Origin: Pantoea sp. GD03673
GTDB taxonomy: Bacteria; Pseudomonadota; Gammaproteobacteria; Enterobacterales; Enterobacteriaceae
Direction of reading: 5' to 3'
Assembly (NCBI RefSeq): GCF_029844725.1
Contig: NZ_JAOCKJ010000001.1
Span: 620,001-684,000, forward strand
DNA: 64,000 bases
The stretch's first letter is position 1, and each line of letters opens with the position of its first letter. The notes under the pieces are model-generated. The model was given only the letters and a program-made list of their open reading frames with translations, had not been told where the DNA came from and ran no database searches. Below are positions 35,421-45,600 of the stretch, piece by piece. The translations under genes were made by a program, and so were the position numbers.

Positions 35421-35878
35421 ATTTACTCCTGTAAAATGGCACGGAAAGCGGCCAATAGTCACATCTTCCTTGTGTGTACAGGGTAAATATATAGTACGTT
35501 AATTACGGAAAGCAATAATTAAACCCCATGCAAAACATTGATATTCAATCAGAACTTTCTTATAAAACCACCAATATCTCCGTTATCTTGCGGCCTGACA
35601 GCGCCTCGACACGTTAAGTTTTGACGAAAAATAATAAAAAATAGGGCTATAAAGCTTGAGAGAAATCAGTTACCGGGAAGAGATTGCTAATGCGCCGGTT
35701 AGCCTGGCTCTTGACATTTTGAGCATGGATTTATGCAGTGCCCACACACGGGCTAGGTACATGTGGTGAGAAAAACTTATGGAAAACCGTAACTGAAAGG
35801 TGCCTTGTTCTGCGCCAATCCATTTTATGACTAACGCGGGCAGGTACAGCTGCAGCATGAAGAAGCTCTTCAATTACA
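35421..35878. other. Intergenic region upstream of tssB, no gene seen
   Basis: AT-rich stretch of about 460 bases that should contain the T6SS operon promoter on the minus strand. I cannot point to a convincing -35/-10 pair or a sigma-54 (GG-N10-GC) element. A short open frame on the minus strand (35670-35873) lacks a ribosome site and protein-like composition and is not called. Confidence 0.5.
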
Positions 35879-35906
35879 ATAAGAAAACCCGGCCGAAGCC
35901 GGGTTT
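35879..35906 (-). terminator. Rho-independent terminator after phoH
   Basis: AAACCCGGC (35885-35893) and GCCGGGTTT (35898-35906) form a nine-pair stem with a four-base loop. On the minus strand it is followed by TTTTCTTATT. It lies 29 bases after the phoH stop. Confidence 0.88.
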
Positions 35907-35934
35907 GGGCGCTACACTTCTACTCAATCAAACG

Positions 35935-36723
35935 CTAGCTATACGCGTGCAGGGTGCGCTGACACAGCGCAGAACGCACACAATCCTCTTTGCCAAAGCG
36001 CACAATGCCCACCATCTCGTCCTCTTCAAAACGCGCCAGCGCGTCCGTGAGACCGGAAGGCACCCCAGCGGGCAAGTCGCATTGGGTAATATCGCCGTTA
36101 ACAATAACTGTGACGTTTTCGCCCAGTCGGGTCAGGAACATTTTCATCTGCGCGGCGGTCACGTTCTGCGCCTCATCCAGAATCACCACCGCATTTTCAA
36201 AGGTGCGACCACGCATATAGGCGAAGGGCGCAATCTCTACTTTGGCAATTTCCGGACGCAGACAATATTGCATAAATGATGCGCCAAGACGTTTAACCAG
36301 AATGTCATAAACCGGGCGGAAATAAGGGGCGAATTTCTCAGAAATATCACCGGGCAGGAATCCCAAATCCTCATCTGCCTGAAGTACCGGGCGCGTAACG
36401 ATAATCCTGTCGATATCCTTATTAATCAGGGCCTCAGCCGCTTTCGCGGCACTGATCCAGGTTTTACCGCATCCGGCTTCACCGGTTGCAAAGATCAGCT
36501 GTTTCGTTCCTATGGCATTAAGATAGTGCGCCTGAGCTTCATTGCGGGCTTCAATCGGTAACCGGTCACGCGTATCGCGTGCCATGCCAATTGCATCCAG
36601 TCCGCTCATATGCACCAGCGAAGTGACCGACTCTTCTTCACGCTGACGATGACTCCGTGAGTCATTACGAAGCACTCTTCTCGCTTCACGACGCGCTTTG
36701 ATCACTGCTTTCTGTCTTCCCAT
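35935..36723 (-). CDS. phoH: PhoH family ATPase
   Basis: 262-aa cytoplasmic P-loop protein, short PhoH form as in E. coli PhoH (PsiH). Walker A GEAGCGKT at residues 81-88, Walker B-like VVILDEAQN, and the PhoH blocks RPVLQADEDLGFLPGD, KVEIAPFAYMRGRTF and VIVNGDITQCDLP. The N-terminal ~35 residues are basic, suggesting nucleic-acid binding. In E. coli the gene is phosphate-starvation inducible; its exact reaction is unsettled (RNA helicase/nuclease-related proposals). It is transcribed alone, with its own terminator. It marks the conserved right border of the T6SS island. Confidence 0.93.
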   Translation of the reverse strand: MGRQKAVIKARREARRVLRNDSRSHRQREEESVTSLVHMSGLDAIGMARDTRDRLPIEARNEAQAHYLNAIGTKQLIFATGEAGCGKTWISAAKAAEALINKDIDRIIVTRPVLQADEDLGFLPGDISEKFAPYFRPVYDILVKRLGASFMQYCLRPEIAKVEIAPFAYMRGRTFENAVVILDEAQNVTAAQMKMFLTRLGENVTVIVNGDITQCDLPAGVPSGLTDALARFEEDEMVGIVRFGKEDCVRSALCQRTLHAYS

Positions 36724-37244
36724 AGTGGCACCTTTCAGTTGGTTTCATTTCCCGCGCGAGGCCGGTGGCCCGTTGCGATTACGTGAACGCTTTAGAGGTT
36801 TCAGTTGGCTTCCTTTAGAGCCATGACAGGACAGGATAGTGGGTATGCAGCAGCGCAATAGCGTGGCTGAACACCGGATAGTACAGGCTGTGCTAAGACA
36901 AAAGAATAGGTTGAGGGGAGGAAGAAATAACGAGGCAAAATTGCCCTCGCGGTCAGGCGCAATTTATTCAGTGACAGTGACTTTCCGTAAAACAATCGAC
37001 CCATGCGCGAACTCCAGTGTGATACAGCGACACATCCGATTACGCCTGTTCAATAAAGTGCATCATTTTGTTGGAACTTTGCAATAGTAATTTTACCTGC
37101 TGGCAAAGGAATTGCTAATCACGCGTAACTATTTCTTTTAAGAGTAAATGTAAAAGCCATAAATTACAGATGCTTAGATTATTTTTTATACGTGGGAAAA
37201 CCGCTTAATCTCAGTAAAAACTCAGCAAGCCAAACGCGGTAACC
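36724..37244. other. Intergenic region phoH-efeB, no gene seen
   Basis: About 520 bases without a credible coding frame. Near phoH the decamer TTTCAGTTGG occurs twice as a direct repeat (36733-36742 and 36799-36808) in the promoter region. I could not fit a good Pho box (CTGTCAT-type repeats). The middle is of mixed composition, and the part near 37080-37200 is AT-rich. Confidence 0.45.
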
Positions 37245-37279
37245 GAAAACGCAGGCGGTCAGCGAACAGACCGCCTGCG
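37245..37279 (-). terminator. Rho-independent terminator after efeB
   Basis: Perfect eleven-pair stem CGCAGGCGGTC/GACCGCCTGCG (37250-37260 and 37269-37279) with an eight-base loop, followed on the minus strand by GTTTTC. Sits 16 bases after the efeB stop and closes the efeUOB operon. Confidence 0.85.
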
Positions 37280-37294
37280 ATGGTTAATATTTAA

Positions 37295-38569
37295 TCATGC
37301 CTCCAGTAACGGCTGTGCTAAATAATGACTGGCATCGGTGACACCGGGCAAAGCGAAAAAGTAACCGCCGCCAAAAGGCCGGATATATTCTTCCAGCGCT
37401 TCGCCGTTCAGACGCTGCTGCACCGTGAGAAAGCCGCGTTCCAGATCGTGCTGATAGCAGACAAACAGCAGTCCCATCTCCAGCTGACCGGATGCAGAGA
37501 TACCCGCCGAGTAACTGTAGCCGCGCCGCAGCATCAGGCTGCTTGCCGTCTCAGGCGTGCGGGGATTAGCAAGGCGGATGTGCGCATCCAGCGCAATCAC
37601 GTCACCGTCCGGGTCACGGGCATAATCCGGAACGTCATGTTCATGCTTCATTCCCAGCGGCGCACCGCTCAGCTTGTCGCGCCCAAAAATGGTTTGCTGC
37701 TCACCCAGCGGCGTGCGATCCCACATTTCCACGTGAAAGCGGATTAAGCGCACGGCCTGATAGCTGCCATTGCGCGCCCAGGCCGGTTCATCCTGATCGG
37801 CGGTCACCCACAGCAGCTGATTCATCAGGGCAGGATTGTGGGTATCCGGATTGGCCGTGCCATCTTTGAAACCCAGCAGATTAATCGGCGTCTCCTGCCC
37901 CTGACTGCGTGCCGCGTGATCGGAGATAAAGCCTTCGCGACGCCAGCGTACGCCAAGCAGGTCAGGCGTATGCTTGATGATGTCACGCAGTGCATGAATC
38001 ACCGTATCCTGGGTGTTGGCACAAAGCTGTAACAGCAGATCGCCATGACACTGGCTGGCATCCAGTGAATCATTGGGAAAGCGCGTCATCGGCTGCAATT
38101 TTTTCGGCTTCAGCCGCGCCAGACCAAAACGCTCATCAAACAGTGAATCGCCAACCGACACGGTAATCGTCAGATTGTCAGGCGCGATAGTCGCGCCAAG
38201 AATACCGGAGTCCATCGGAGGCAGCTGCGGATTGGTCACCGCAGGTGCTGGCCCGCCAGTGGTCAGAAAGGCGATACGCCGGGTCAGCAGCTGAAACAAC
38301 CGCTTAAGCTCGGCTTTATCGCTGCTGAGCAGGTCAAACGCCACCAGCATCATTGAGGCCTGCTGTGGCGTCGTGATGCCCGCCTGATGCTGACCATAAA
38401 ATGGCTGCGTCTGCTCTCGCGCCTGCGGCGTTACCGTACCCGGCGAAAAGCTGTCGGCGGCGGCATGGAACGGGCAGCCGCCACCCAGTGCTGCCGCGCC
38501 GCCCAGCAGCCCCAGTCCTTTCAGTAAACGACGACGCGCAGGCTGCGCGTCATCTTCCTTACGACTCAT
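37295..38569 (-). CDS. efeB: Deferrochelatase/DyP-type peroxidase EfeB, Tat-exported
   Basis: 424 aa. Twin-arginine signal peptide ([20 protein letters not shown]) carries the folded haem protein to the periplasm. DyP-peroxidase features include GFKDGTANP, with the distal aspartate, and a histidine-containing [16 protein letters not shown] haem-ligand region. EfeB works with EfeO and EfeU in uptake of ferrous iron and has peroxidase/deferrochelatase activity. Starts two bases after the efeO stop; last gene of the operon. Confidence 0.95.
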   Translation of the reverse strand: MSRKEDDAQPARRRLLKGLGLLGGAAALGGGCPFHAAADSFSPGTVTPQAREQTQPFYGQHQAGITTPQQASMMLVAFDLLSSDKAELKRLFQLLTRRIAFLTTGGPAPAVTNPQLPPMDSGILGATIAPDNLTITVSVGDSLFDERFGLARLKPKKLQPMTRFPNDSLDASQCHGDLLLQLCANTQDTVIHALRDIIKHTPDLLGVRWRREGFISDHAARSQGQETPINLLGFKDGTANPDTHNPALMNQLLWVTADQDEPAWARNGSYQAVRLIRFHVEMWDRTPLGEQQTIFGRDKLSGAPLGMKHEHDVPDYARDPDGDVIALDAHIRLANPRTPETASSLMLRRGYSYSAGISASGQLEMGLLFVCYQHDLERGFLTVQQRLNGEALEEYIRPFGGGYFFALPGVTDASHYLAQPLLEA

Positions 38570-38571
38570 GA

Positions 38572-39684
38572 TTAATCCAGACCCAGTGTGCCACGAAGTA
38601 ATGAAAGATCTTCCGCCAGGGCGGTGATCGGTCCTTTCAGCGCATTACGATCGGCGCTGGTCAGCTTCTCATAGGATTCGAAACCGGTCTGAGTGCGATA
38701 CTTACTCAGGATCGCATCCACTTTCGTGAAGTTGGCATCCACTTTGGCCAGCAGCTGCGGGTTGGCTTTGCTGACCATCGGGCGCAGCAGCTCAACGATT
38801 TTCTGTGCGCCATCAATGTTGGCCTGGAAGTCCCACAGATCAGTGCGGCTGTAACGGTCTTCCTCGCCGGAAATTTTGCTGGAGGCGACCTCTTCAATCA
38901 GACCGGCAGCGCCACCGACCACTTTTGCGGGCGGGAAGGCCAGCTCGCTGATGCGCACCTGCAAATCTTTCACATCTTTATTCAGCTGATCCGCGTAGTC
39001 CGCCATCCCTTTGGTGCTGTTATCGGCAAACAGCGCTTTCTCCAGACGGTGGAAACCGGTGAACTTAGGATCGGCCGATTTCTTCTCGTAGTCATCTTCA
39101 CGGGCATCAATGCTGCCGTCGAGATCGGAGAAAAGCTCCGCAATCGGCTCAATGCGCTCATAATACTGACGGGTCGGGGCAAACAGCGCTTTGGCTTTTT
39201 CCACATCCCCTGCTTTGACGGCGTCAGTAAACGTCTGGGTATTGCTAACCAGCTGGTTAACCTGCTCCGTCACCCACGCTTTATAGGCGGTGATCGGTCC
39301 TTCCAGCTGCAGACGCGTGGACGGGCTGTTTTTCGCCGCGCCCTCACCTTCTACGATCAGCTTGCCTTTTGGATTGCTCAGCAGGCCGCAGGTCATCTCG
39401 TATTCGCCCGGCTCAAGATTTGCGGTCAGCTTCTGACTGAAACCCGGCGCGATGTTTTCACGCTCTTCAACCACCAGCACACCTTTCAGGATCTCCCACT
39501 CCAGCGCTTTCTGGCTGTTGTTTTTGATCAGAAACTGAGTCTTGCCAGCTTTGACCGTTAAGCTCATCGGCTCACACTGCTTGTCATTAACGCTTACGGT
39601 AACCTGAGGCACCGCGGCGGCCGCCGTTGCGGAGATCGCCAGCAGAGGAAGCAGCAGTGCCTTGCGGCGAAAACAGATTGTCAT
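38572..39684 (-). CDS. efeO: Periplasmic iron-uptake protein EfeO (cupredoxin + M75)
   Basis: 370 aa. Sec signal peptide ([16 protein letters not shown]), an N-terminal cupredoxin domain (about 25-115, with [16 protein letters not shown] and a late YEMTCGLL copper/iron-binding loop), and a C-terminal M75 peptidase-like domain. The latter contains the [10 protein letters not shown] motif (HxxE) that binds metal. EfeO captures Fe2+/Fe3+ in the periplasm and hands it to the EfeU permease. The 55-base gap to efeU and the close spacing to efeB fit a single operon. Confidence 0.95.
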   Translation of the reverse strand: MTICFRRKALLLPLLAISATAAAAVPQVTVSVNDKQCEPMSLTVKAGKTQFLIKNNSQKALEWEILKGVLVVEERENIAPGFSQKLTANLEPGEYEMTCGLLSNPKGKLIVEGEGAAKNSPSTRLQLEGPITAYKAWVTEQVNQLVSNTQTFTDAVKAGDVEKAKALFAPTRQYYERIEPIAELFSDLDGSIDAREDDYEKKSADPKFTGFHRLEKALFADNSTKGMADYADQLNKDVKDLQVRISELAFPPAKVVGGAAGLIEEVASSKISGEEDRYSRTDLWDFQANIDGAQKIVELLRPMVSKANPQLLAKVDANFTKVDAILSKYRTQTGFESYEKLTSADRNALKGPITALAEDLSLLRGTLGLD

Positions 39685-39739
39685 CTCGATATTCCCTGTT
39701 AAGTTGCAGACGCGGCGGGCGCGCCCGTTAAATGTCTGA

Positions 39740-40564
39740 TTACACCGTGGCTGACGTAGCAGGCCGTGCAGGCATAAAGAACAGAATCAGTGCCGGGATC
39801 AGGTAGACGAAGTAAAGGGTCACTTCACTGACGCTGGGGGCCTCCTGATAACCCAGAATGCCTTCCAGCAGCGTGCCGAACAGCGAATGGGTCGATAAGG
39901 TATCACTGAGATCGAAGGCCACATCCTGAAAGCGATTCCATAATCCCGCTTCGTGGAACGCGCGAATCGCACCTGCTGCCAGGCCGGCCGCGACAAACAG
40001 AATGAAGACGCTGGTCCAGCGGAAGAAATGGGCCATGTTCAGGCGGATGCCGCCCCAGTAGAGCAGCATGCCCAGCACCACCGCCGTTGCCAGCCCCAGC
40101 ACCGCGCCAATCGGCGGCGCATAGCCGACATCCTGGGTAAAGGCCGCCAGCAGGAAGAACACCGACTCCAGCCCTTCGCGGGCCACGGCAAGAAACACCA
40201 TCAGTACCAGCGCCAGACCGCCACGGCCAGAGCGCTGCAACGCCTGATCGACAGCCTGCTCAAGCTCAACCCGGATGTTACGGGCAACTTTGCGCATCCA
40301 GAACACCATTGAGGTGAGGATCACCACCGCAATCACCGCCACGATGCCTTCAAACAGCTCCTGTTCTTTTTGCGGGAATTCGCCGGTAGTGGCATTGATA
40401 AACAGACCCAGGCCCAGACAGAGCGCAGCGGCGATAAACACGCCCGCCCACATCGCCGGAAACCACTGGGTACGCTGGGTGCGCTTGAGGTAGCTGGCTA
40501 TCAGGCTGACAATCAGCGCGGCTTCAAGTCCTTCGCGCAGCATGATGAGAAAGGGAACAAACAT
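39740..40564 (-). CDS. efeU: Ferrous iron permease EfeU
   Basis: 274 aa, OFeT family related to yeast Ftr1. Seven predicted membrane helices with the two iron-binding REGLE motifs (residues 10-14 and 129-133). The ATG at 40564 sits six bases after AAGAGG and gives the family start [15 protein letters not shown]; a TTG six bases upstream is less likely. Unlike in E. coli K-12, where the gene is frameshifted, the frame here is intact. A Fur box lies about 60 bases upstream, so iron repression is expected. Confidence 0.95.
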   Translation of the reverse strand: MFVPFLIMLREGLEAALIVSLIASYLKRTQRTQWFPAMWAGVFIAAALCLGLGLFINATTGEFPQKEQELFEGIVAVIAVVILTSMVFWMRKVARNIRVELEQAVDQALQRSGRGGLALVLMVFLAVAREGLESVFFLLAAFTQDVGYAPPIGAVLGLATAVVLGMLLYWGGIRLNMAHFFRWTSVFILFVAAGLAAGAIRAFHEAGLWNRFQDVAFDLSDTLSTHSLFGTLLEGILGYQEAPSVSEVTLYFVYLIPALILFFMPARPATSATV

Positions 40565-40624
40565 TGCCAACCTCTTGAATGTTAAGCAGCGTCAATAGAC
40601 AGTAAATTCAGGTAAAGTGTAAAC

Positions 40625-40643
40625 GATACCGATTATCATTATC
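40625..40643 (-). promoter_or_regulatory. Fur box upstream of efeU
   Basis: On the minus strand the 19-mer is GATAATGATAATCGGTATC, matching the Fur consensus GATAATGATAATCATTATC at 17 of 19 positions. It begins about 60 bases before the efeU ATG, in promoter position. It predicts repression of efeUOB by iron-loaded Fur. Confidence 0.87.
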
Positions 40644-40705
40644 GCTGAGAAAAAAACAAGTTGCCGGTGGAGATAATTTCATCTTTGAGTGATTTATCTT
40701 TGTAA

Positions 40706-40737
40706 CAAAAAAAGCCCGCTCCTTGCGGGGCGGGCCT
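40706..40737 (-). terminator. Rho-independent terminator after putP
   Basis: On the minus strand GGCCCGCCCCGCAAGGAGCGGGC forms a GC-rich hairpin followed by TTTTTTT. It begins about 20 bases after the putP stop. Confidence 0.85.
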
Positions 40738-40755
40738 TGCTGATTAACGCTTCGC

Positions 40756-42240
40756 TTATTTGGTCTGGAACTCTGCCTCTGCGGCGGCAAAGCGCTGCTG
40801 CGCTTCTGCTGACGGTTCACGCCCCATCAGGCTGAAGACCACAATCGCGATGCTGGCGAAAATGAAACCAGGGATGATTTCATACAGGCCCAGCCAGCCA
40901 TACTGTTTCCACACCAGCACGGTCAGCGCACCGACAATCATACCGGCCAGCGCACCGTTGCGGTTCATGCGCTTCCAGCAGACGCCAAACAGCACCACCG
41001 GACCAAAGGCAGCACCAAAGCCCGCCCAGGCATAGCTCACCAGACCCAGCACACGGTTTTCCGGGTTAGACGCCAGCGCAATTGCAATCAGCGCCACCAG
41101 CAGCACCATCAGTCGCCCTACCCACACCAGCTCTTTCTGGCTGGCATTTTTACGCAGGAAGCCTTTGTAAAGGTCTTCAGTCAGGGCGCTGGAGCAAACC
41201 AGCAGCTGACAGCTCAGCGTTGACATCACGGCCGCCAGAATCGCTGACAGCAGGATGCCGGCAATCCACGGGTTGAACAGGATACGCGCCAGCTCAATAA
41301 AGACACGCTCCGCGTTGTCGTTGACGCCGGTTGCCAGCGCCGGGTTGTTCTGGAAGTAGGCGATACCGAAGAATCCCACTGCCACCGCGCCCGCCAGACA
41401 GAGCACCATCCACGCCATACCGATGCGACGCGCGGTACGGATGGAGCGATGCGAATCTGCCGCCATAAAGCGCGCCAGAATATGCGGCTGCCCGAAATAG
41501 CCCAAGCCCCAGCCGAGCAGGGAGATCACCGCGACGAAGTTCAGCCCTTTCAGCATGTCGAGGTTTTCCAGGCTCTTCGCCTCAATCACCGCCAGCGAAT
41601 CAGACCAGCCGCCGACCGCGATAATCACAAACACCGGCGTCAGGATCAGGGCAAAAATCATCAGGCTGGCCTGCACGGTGTCGGTCCAGCTTACGGCCAG
41701 GAAACCGCCTACCAGCGTATAGAGGATGGTGGCCGCTGCACCCGCCCACAGAGCGGTCTGGTAGTCCATGCCAAAGGTGCTTTCAAACAGTCGCGCACCC
41801 GCCACCACGCCCGAGGCACAATAGATGGTGAAGAACACCAGTATCACGATGGCGGAAATCACGCGCAGAATTTTACTGTGGTCTTCAAAGCGGCTGGTAA
41901 AGAAGTCCGGCAGCGTCAGAGCATTGTTGTGATGCTCGGTCTGCACCCGCAGGCGACCGGCCACGATTTTCCAGTTCAGCCAGGCACCGATCGTCAGACC
42001 AATCGCAATCCAGCTTTCCGAGATACCAGAGATGAAGATGGCTCCTGGTAATCCCATCAGCAGCCAGCCGCTCATATCGGATGCACCGGCAGAGAGTGCC
42101 GTGACCACACTACCCAGACTGCGGCCACCGAGGATGTAATCATCAAAGTTTTTGGTTGAGCGATAGGCCACAAAACCGATTAATACCATCCCAAGAATAT
42201 AAACCACAAAGGTCACCAGCATTGGTGTACTTACACTCAT
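40756..42240 (-). CDS. putP: Sodium/proline symporter PutP
   Basis: 494 aa, SSS family, about 13 membrane helices. Recognisable segments: YILGGRSLGSVVTALSAGAS in helix II (Na+ and proline contacts), LMGLPGAIF, and WTDTVQASLMIFAL. It imports proline with sodium for catabolism or osmoprotection. The ATG at 42240 follows GGAGAGACAG; an upstream GTG extension adds only four residues. Divergent from putA across a 450-base control region. Confidence 0.95.
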   Translation of the reverse strand: MSVSTPMLVTFVVYILGMVLIGFVAYRSTKNFDDYILGGRSLGSVVTALSAGASDMSGWLLMGLPGAIFISGISESWIAIGLTIGAWLNWKIVAGRLRVQTEHHNNALTLPDFFTSRFEDHSKILRVISAIVILVFFTIYCASGVVAGARLFESTFGMDYQTALWAGAAATILYTLVGGFLAVSWTDTVQASLMIFALILTPVFVIIAVGGWSDSLAVIEAKSLENLDMLKGLNFVAVISLLGWGLGYFGQPHILARFMAADSHRSIRTARRIGMAWMVLCLAGAVAVGFFGIAYFQNNPALATGVNDNAERVFIELARILFNPWIAGILLSAILAAVMSTLSCQLLVCSSALTEDLYKGFLRKNASQKELVWVGRLMVLLVALIAIALASNPENRVLGLVSYAWAGFGAAFGPVVLFGVCWKRMNRNGALAGMIVGALTVLVWKQYGWLGLYEIIPGFIFASIAIVVFSLMGREPSAEAQQRFAAAEAEFQTK

Positions 42241-42446
42241 CTGTCTCTCCACTTATTATTTGATATCCCAGAGAAATCGCCAGCTACCCGCCTGCCGGAA
42301 CGGGGCAGAACGGGCCGATTTTTTCGTCAGGGCGTCAGTCATTTCCCAGCGGCGCGGTATCCTGCCGGAAAGGCGTGGCGCGCACAATGGATTTAACACA
42401 GGCGTTACAGTGATTTCACTAACCGTTTGTGAAAACGTGCTGATAG

Positions 42447-42633
42447 GTTGCACTCGCTCACAGTTATCCGGTTGCACTCCAGTATCACCTGCCAAAAACC
42501 CGCTTTATATCGGGCCTGCCAACCTGGCGAGGATCTTGCAGCAATATCCGTGCCGCATTGCGCGATTTAACAATTGCCAACGTTAAAAGGGTGTTAACTG
42601 GCTCACATTTAACACGGTTGCACAAAGTTGCAA
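42447..42633. promoter_or_regulatory. put control region with four GTTGCA operator motifs
   Basis: In the 450-base putP-putA intergenic region the heptamer GTTGCAC occurs at 42447-42453, 42471-42477 and 42617-42623, and GTTGCAA at 42627-42633. GTTGCA is the core of the operators bound by the ribbon-helix-helix domain of PutA in E. coli. Two sites lie nearer putP and two lie 58-74 bases before the putA ATG. PutA should repress both genes when proline is absent. Confidence 0.8.
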
Positions 42634-42690
42634 CTTAAGTGATAGTGCAGCCAACGCCGTACTGAACCACTATTAAGGAGCTCTGGAGTC

Positions 42691-45600
42691 ATGGCTACAA
42701 CCACCATGGGTGTAAAACTGGATGACGCGACACGCGAGCGCATCAAACTGGCTGCGCAGCGTATTGATCGCACGCCACACTGGCTGATTAAACAGGCAAT
42801 CTTCAACTACCTGGGTCAGCTGGAGAGCGGCGATGCCGTGCCGGAGATCCCGCTTTCTGCCCAGGCCGCCGCGGAGTCTGACGACATCCAGCCCGAGGAG
42901 ACGCACCAGCCGTTCCTGGACTTCGCAGAGCAAATTTTACCTCAGTCCGTAACCCGCTCGGCGGTGACCGCTGCGTGGCGTCGTCCCGAGACGGACGCGG
43001 TGCCAATGATGCTGGAGCAGGCACGCTTACCGGCGGCGCTGGCAGAGAAAACCCATCAGCTGGCTTATCAGCTCGCCGACAGGCTGCGGCACCAGAAAGG
43101 TGCAACAGGACGCGCTGGCATGGTGCAAAGCCTGTTGCAGGAGTTCTCATTATCGTCACATGAAGGTGTGGCACTGATGTGCCTGGCTGAAGCACTGCTG
43201 CGTATTCCTGACAAGCCGACACGTGATGCCCTGATCCGCGATAAAATCAGCAACGGCAACTGGCAGTCACATCTGGGACGCAGCCCGTCACTGTTCGTCA
43301 ACGCGGCGACCTGGGGCCTGCTGTTTACCGGCCGTCTGGTTTCGACCCACAACGAAGCGAACCTTTCAAGCTCGCTTAACCGCATTATTGGCAAGGGCGG
43401 CGAGCCGCTGATCCGCAAAGGTGTGGACATGGCGATGCGTCTGATGGGCGAGCAGTTCGTCACCGGTGAAACCATTGCCGAAGCGCTGGCTAACGCCCGC
43501 AAACTGGAAGAAAAAGGCTTCCGCTACTCCTATGACATGCTGGGTGAAGCCGCCCTGACCGCAGGGGATGCCAAAGCCTATCTGCTCTCTTATCAGCAGG
43601 CGATCCACGCCATTGGTAAAGCGTCGAATGGCCGTGGCATCTATGAAGGTCCCGGCATCTCCATCAAGCTCTCTGCACTGCATCCCCGCTACAGCCGTGC
43701 GCAGTATGAGCGGGTAATGGAAGAGCTTTACCCTATTCTGAAATCACTGACGCTGCTGGCCCGCTCTTATGACATCGGCATTAACATTGATGCCGAAGAA
43801 GCCGACCGGCTGGAGCTGTCGCTGGATATGCTGGAGAAACTCTGTTTCGAGCCAGAACTGGAAGGCTGGAACGGCATCGGCTTCGTCATTCAGGCTTACA
43901 TGAAACGCTGTCCGTTTGTGATCGATGAGCTGATCGATCTGGCTCAGCGCAGCCGTCGTCGCCTGATGATCCGTCTGGTGAAAGGCGCGTACTGGGACAG
44001 CGAAATCAAGCGCGCCCAGATGGAAGGTCTGGAAGGCTATCCGGTTTACACCCGCAAGATTTACACTGACATCTCTTACCTGGCGTGCGCCCGCAAACTG
44101 CTCTCCGTTCCCAGCCTGATCTATCCGCAGTTTGCGACTCACAACGCCCACACCCTGGCGGCGATTTATCAGCTGGCAGGCAATAACTACTATCCGGGTC
44201 AGTATGAGTTCCAGTGCCTGCACGGCATGGGCGAACCGCTGTATGAGCAGGTTGTCGGCAAAGTGGCTGACGGCAAGCTTAACCGTCCCTGCCGTATCTA
44301 TGCGCCGGTCGGCACCCACGAAACCCTGCTGGCCTATCTGGTTCGCCGCCTGCTGGAAAACGGGGCTAATACCTCGTTTGTTAACCGCATTGCCGATACC
44401 TCACTGCCGATCGATGAGCTGGTGGCCGACCCGGTAACGGCCGTCGAGAAGCTGGGCGTCAGCGAGGGCGCGATTGGTCTGCCTCATCCGAAGATCCCAC
44501 TACCGCGTGAGCTGTATGGCGATAATCGCGTTAACTCTGCGGGTCTGGACATGGCCAACGAACATCGTCTTGCCTCCCTCTCCAGCGCTCTGCTGAGCAG
44601 CGCCGCACAGCCCTGCATTGCCGGGCCGATGATTGAGGGTGAAGCGGGTGCGGGCGAACTGCGCGACGTTCTGAATCCGGCTGCACCGGGTGACCGCGTG
44701 GGTCAGGTTCGTGAAGCCACCGGGCAGGAAGTCTCTGTGGCACTGGATGCCGCGGTGAATAGCGGACCAATCTGGTTTGCCACACCGCCGCAGGAGCGAG
44801 CAGCGATTCTGGAACGCGCCGCACAGAATATGGAAGGCCAGATGCAGCAACTCATTGGCATTCTGGTGCGTGAAGCGGGTAAAACCTACAGCAACGCCAT
44901 CGCGGAAGTGCGCGAAGCGGTTGATTTCCTCTATTACTACGCCGGTATGGTGCGCGACGATTTCGACAATGAAACCCATCGCCCACTGGGCCCGGTGGTC
45001 TGTATCAGCCCGTGGAACTTCCCGCTGGCGATCTTCACCGGTCAGATTGCGGCCGCATTGGCTGCGGGCAACAGCGTGCTGGCCAAACCGGCTGAGCAGA
45101 CGCCGCTGATTGCCGCACAGGCGGTGCAGATCCTGCTGGATGCGGGTGTGCCGCCAGGCGTGCTGCAACTGCTGCCGGGTCAGGGTGAAACCGTTGGTGC
45201 GCAACTGACCGGTGATGATCGTGTTCGGGGCGTCATGTTCACCGGCTCAACTGCTGTCGCGACGCTGCTGCAGCGGAATCTGGCCGGTCGTCTTGACCAG
45301 CAAGGTCGTCCTGTGCCGCTGATTGCGGAAACCGGCGGGATGAATGCCATGATTGTCGACTCTTCCGCACTGACGGAGCAGGTGGTTATCGATATCGTCG
45401 CCTCGGCTTTCGACAGTGCCGGACAGCGCTGCTCTGCCCTGCGCCTGCTCTGCGTTCAGGAAGATGTTGCTGACCACACGCTGAAGATGCTGCGCGGCGC
45501 GATGGCGGAGTGCCGCATGGGCAACCCGGAGCGCTTCTCAACCGACATCGGTCCGGTGATTGATGCCGAGGCGAAAGCCAACATCGATCGCCATATTCAG

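Noticed and set aside
35670..35873. 67-codon open frame upstream of tssB
   Set aside because: No ribosome site, no protein-like pattern, overlaps the presumed promoter/terminator region.
4255..35878. Integrase-driven genomic island using tRNA-Ser as att site
   Set aside because: No integrase gene and no second copy of the tRNA 3' end at the phoH border; the repeated 3' ends belong to the local tandem array.
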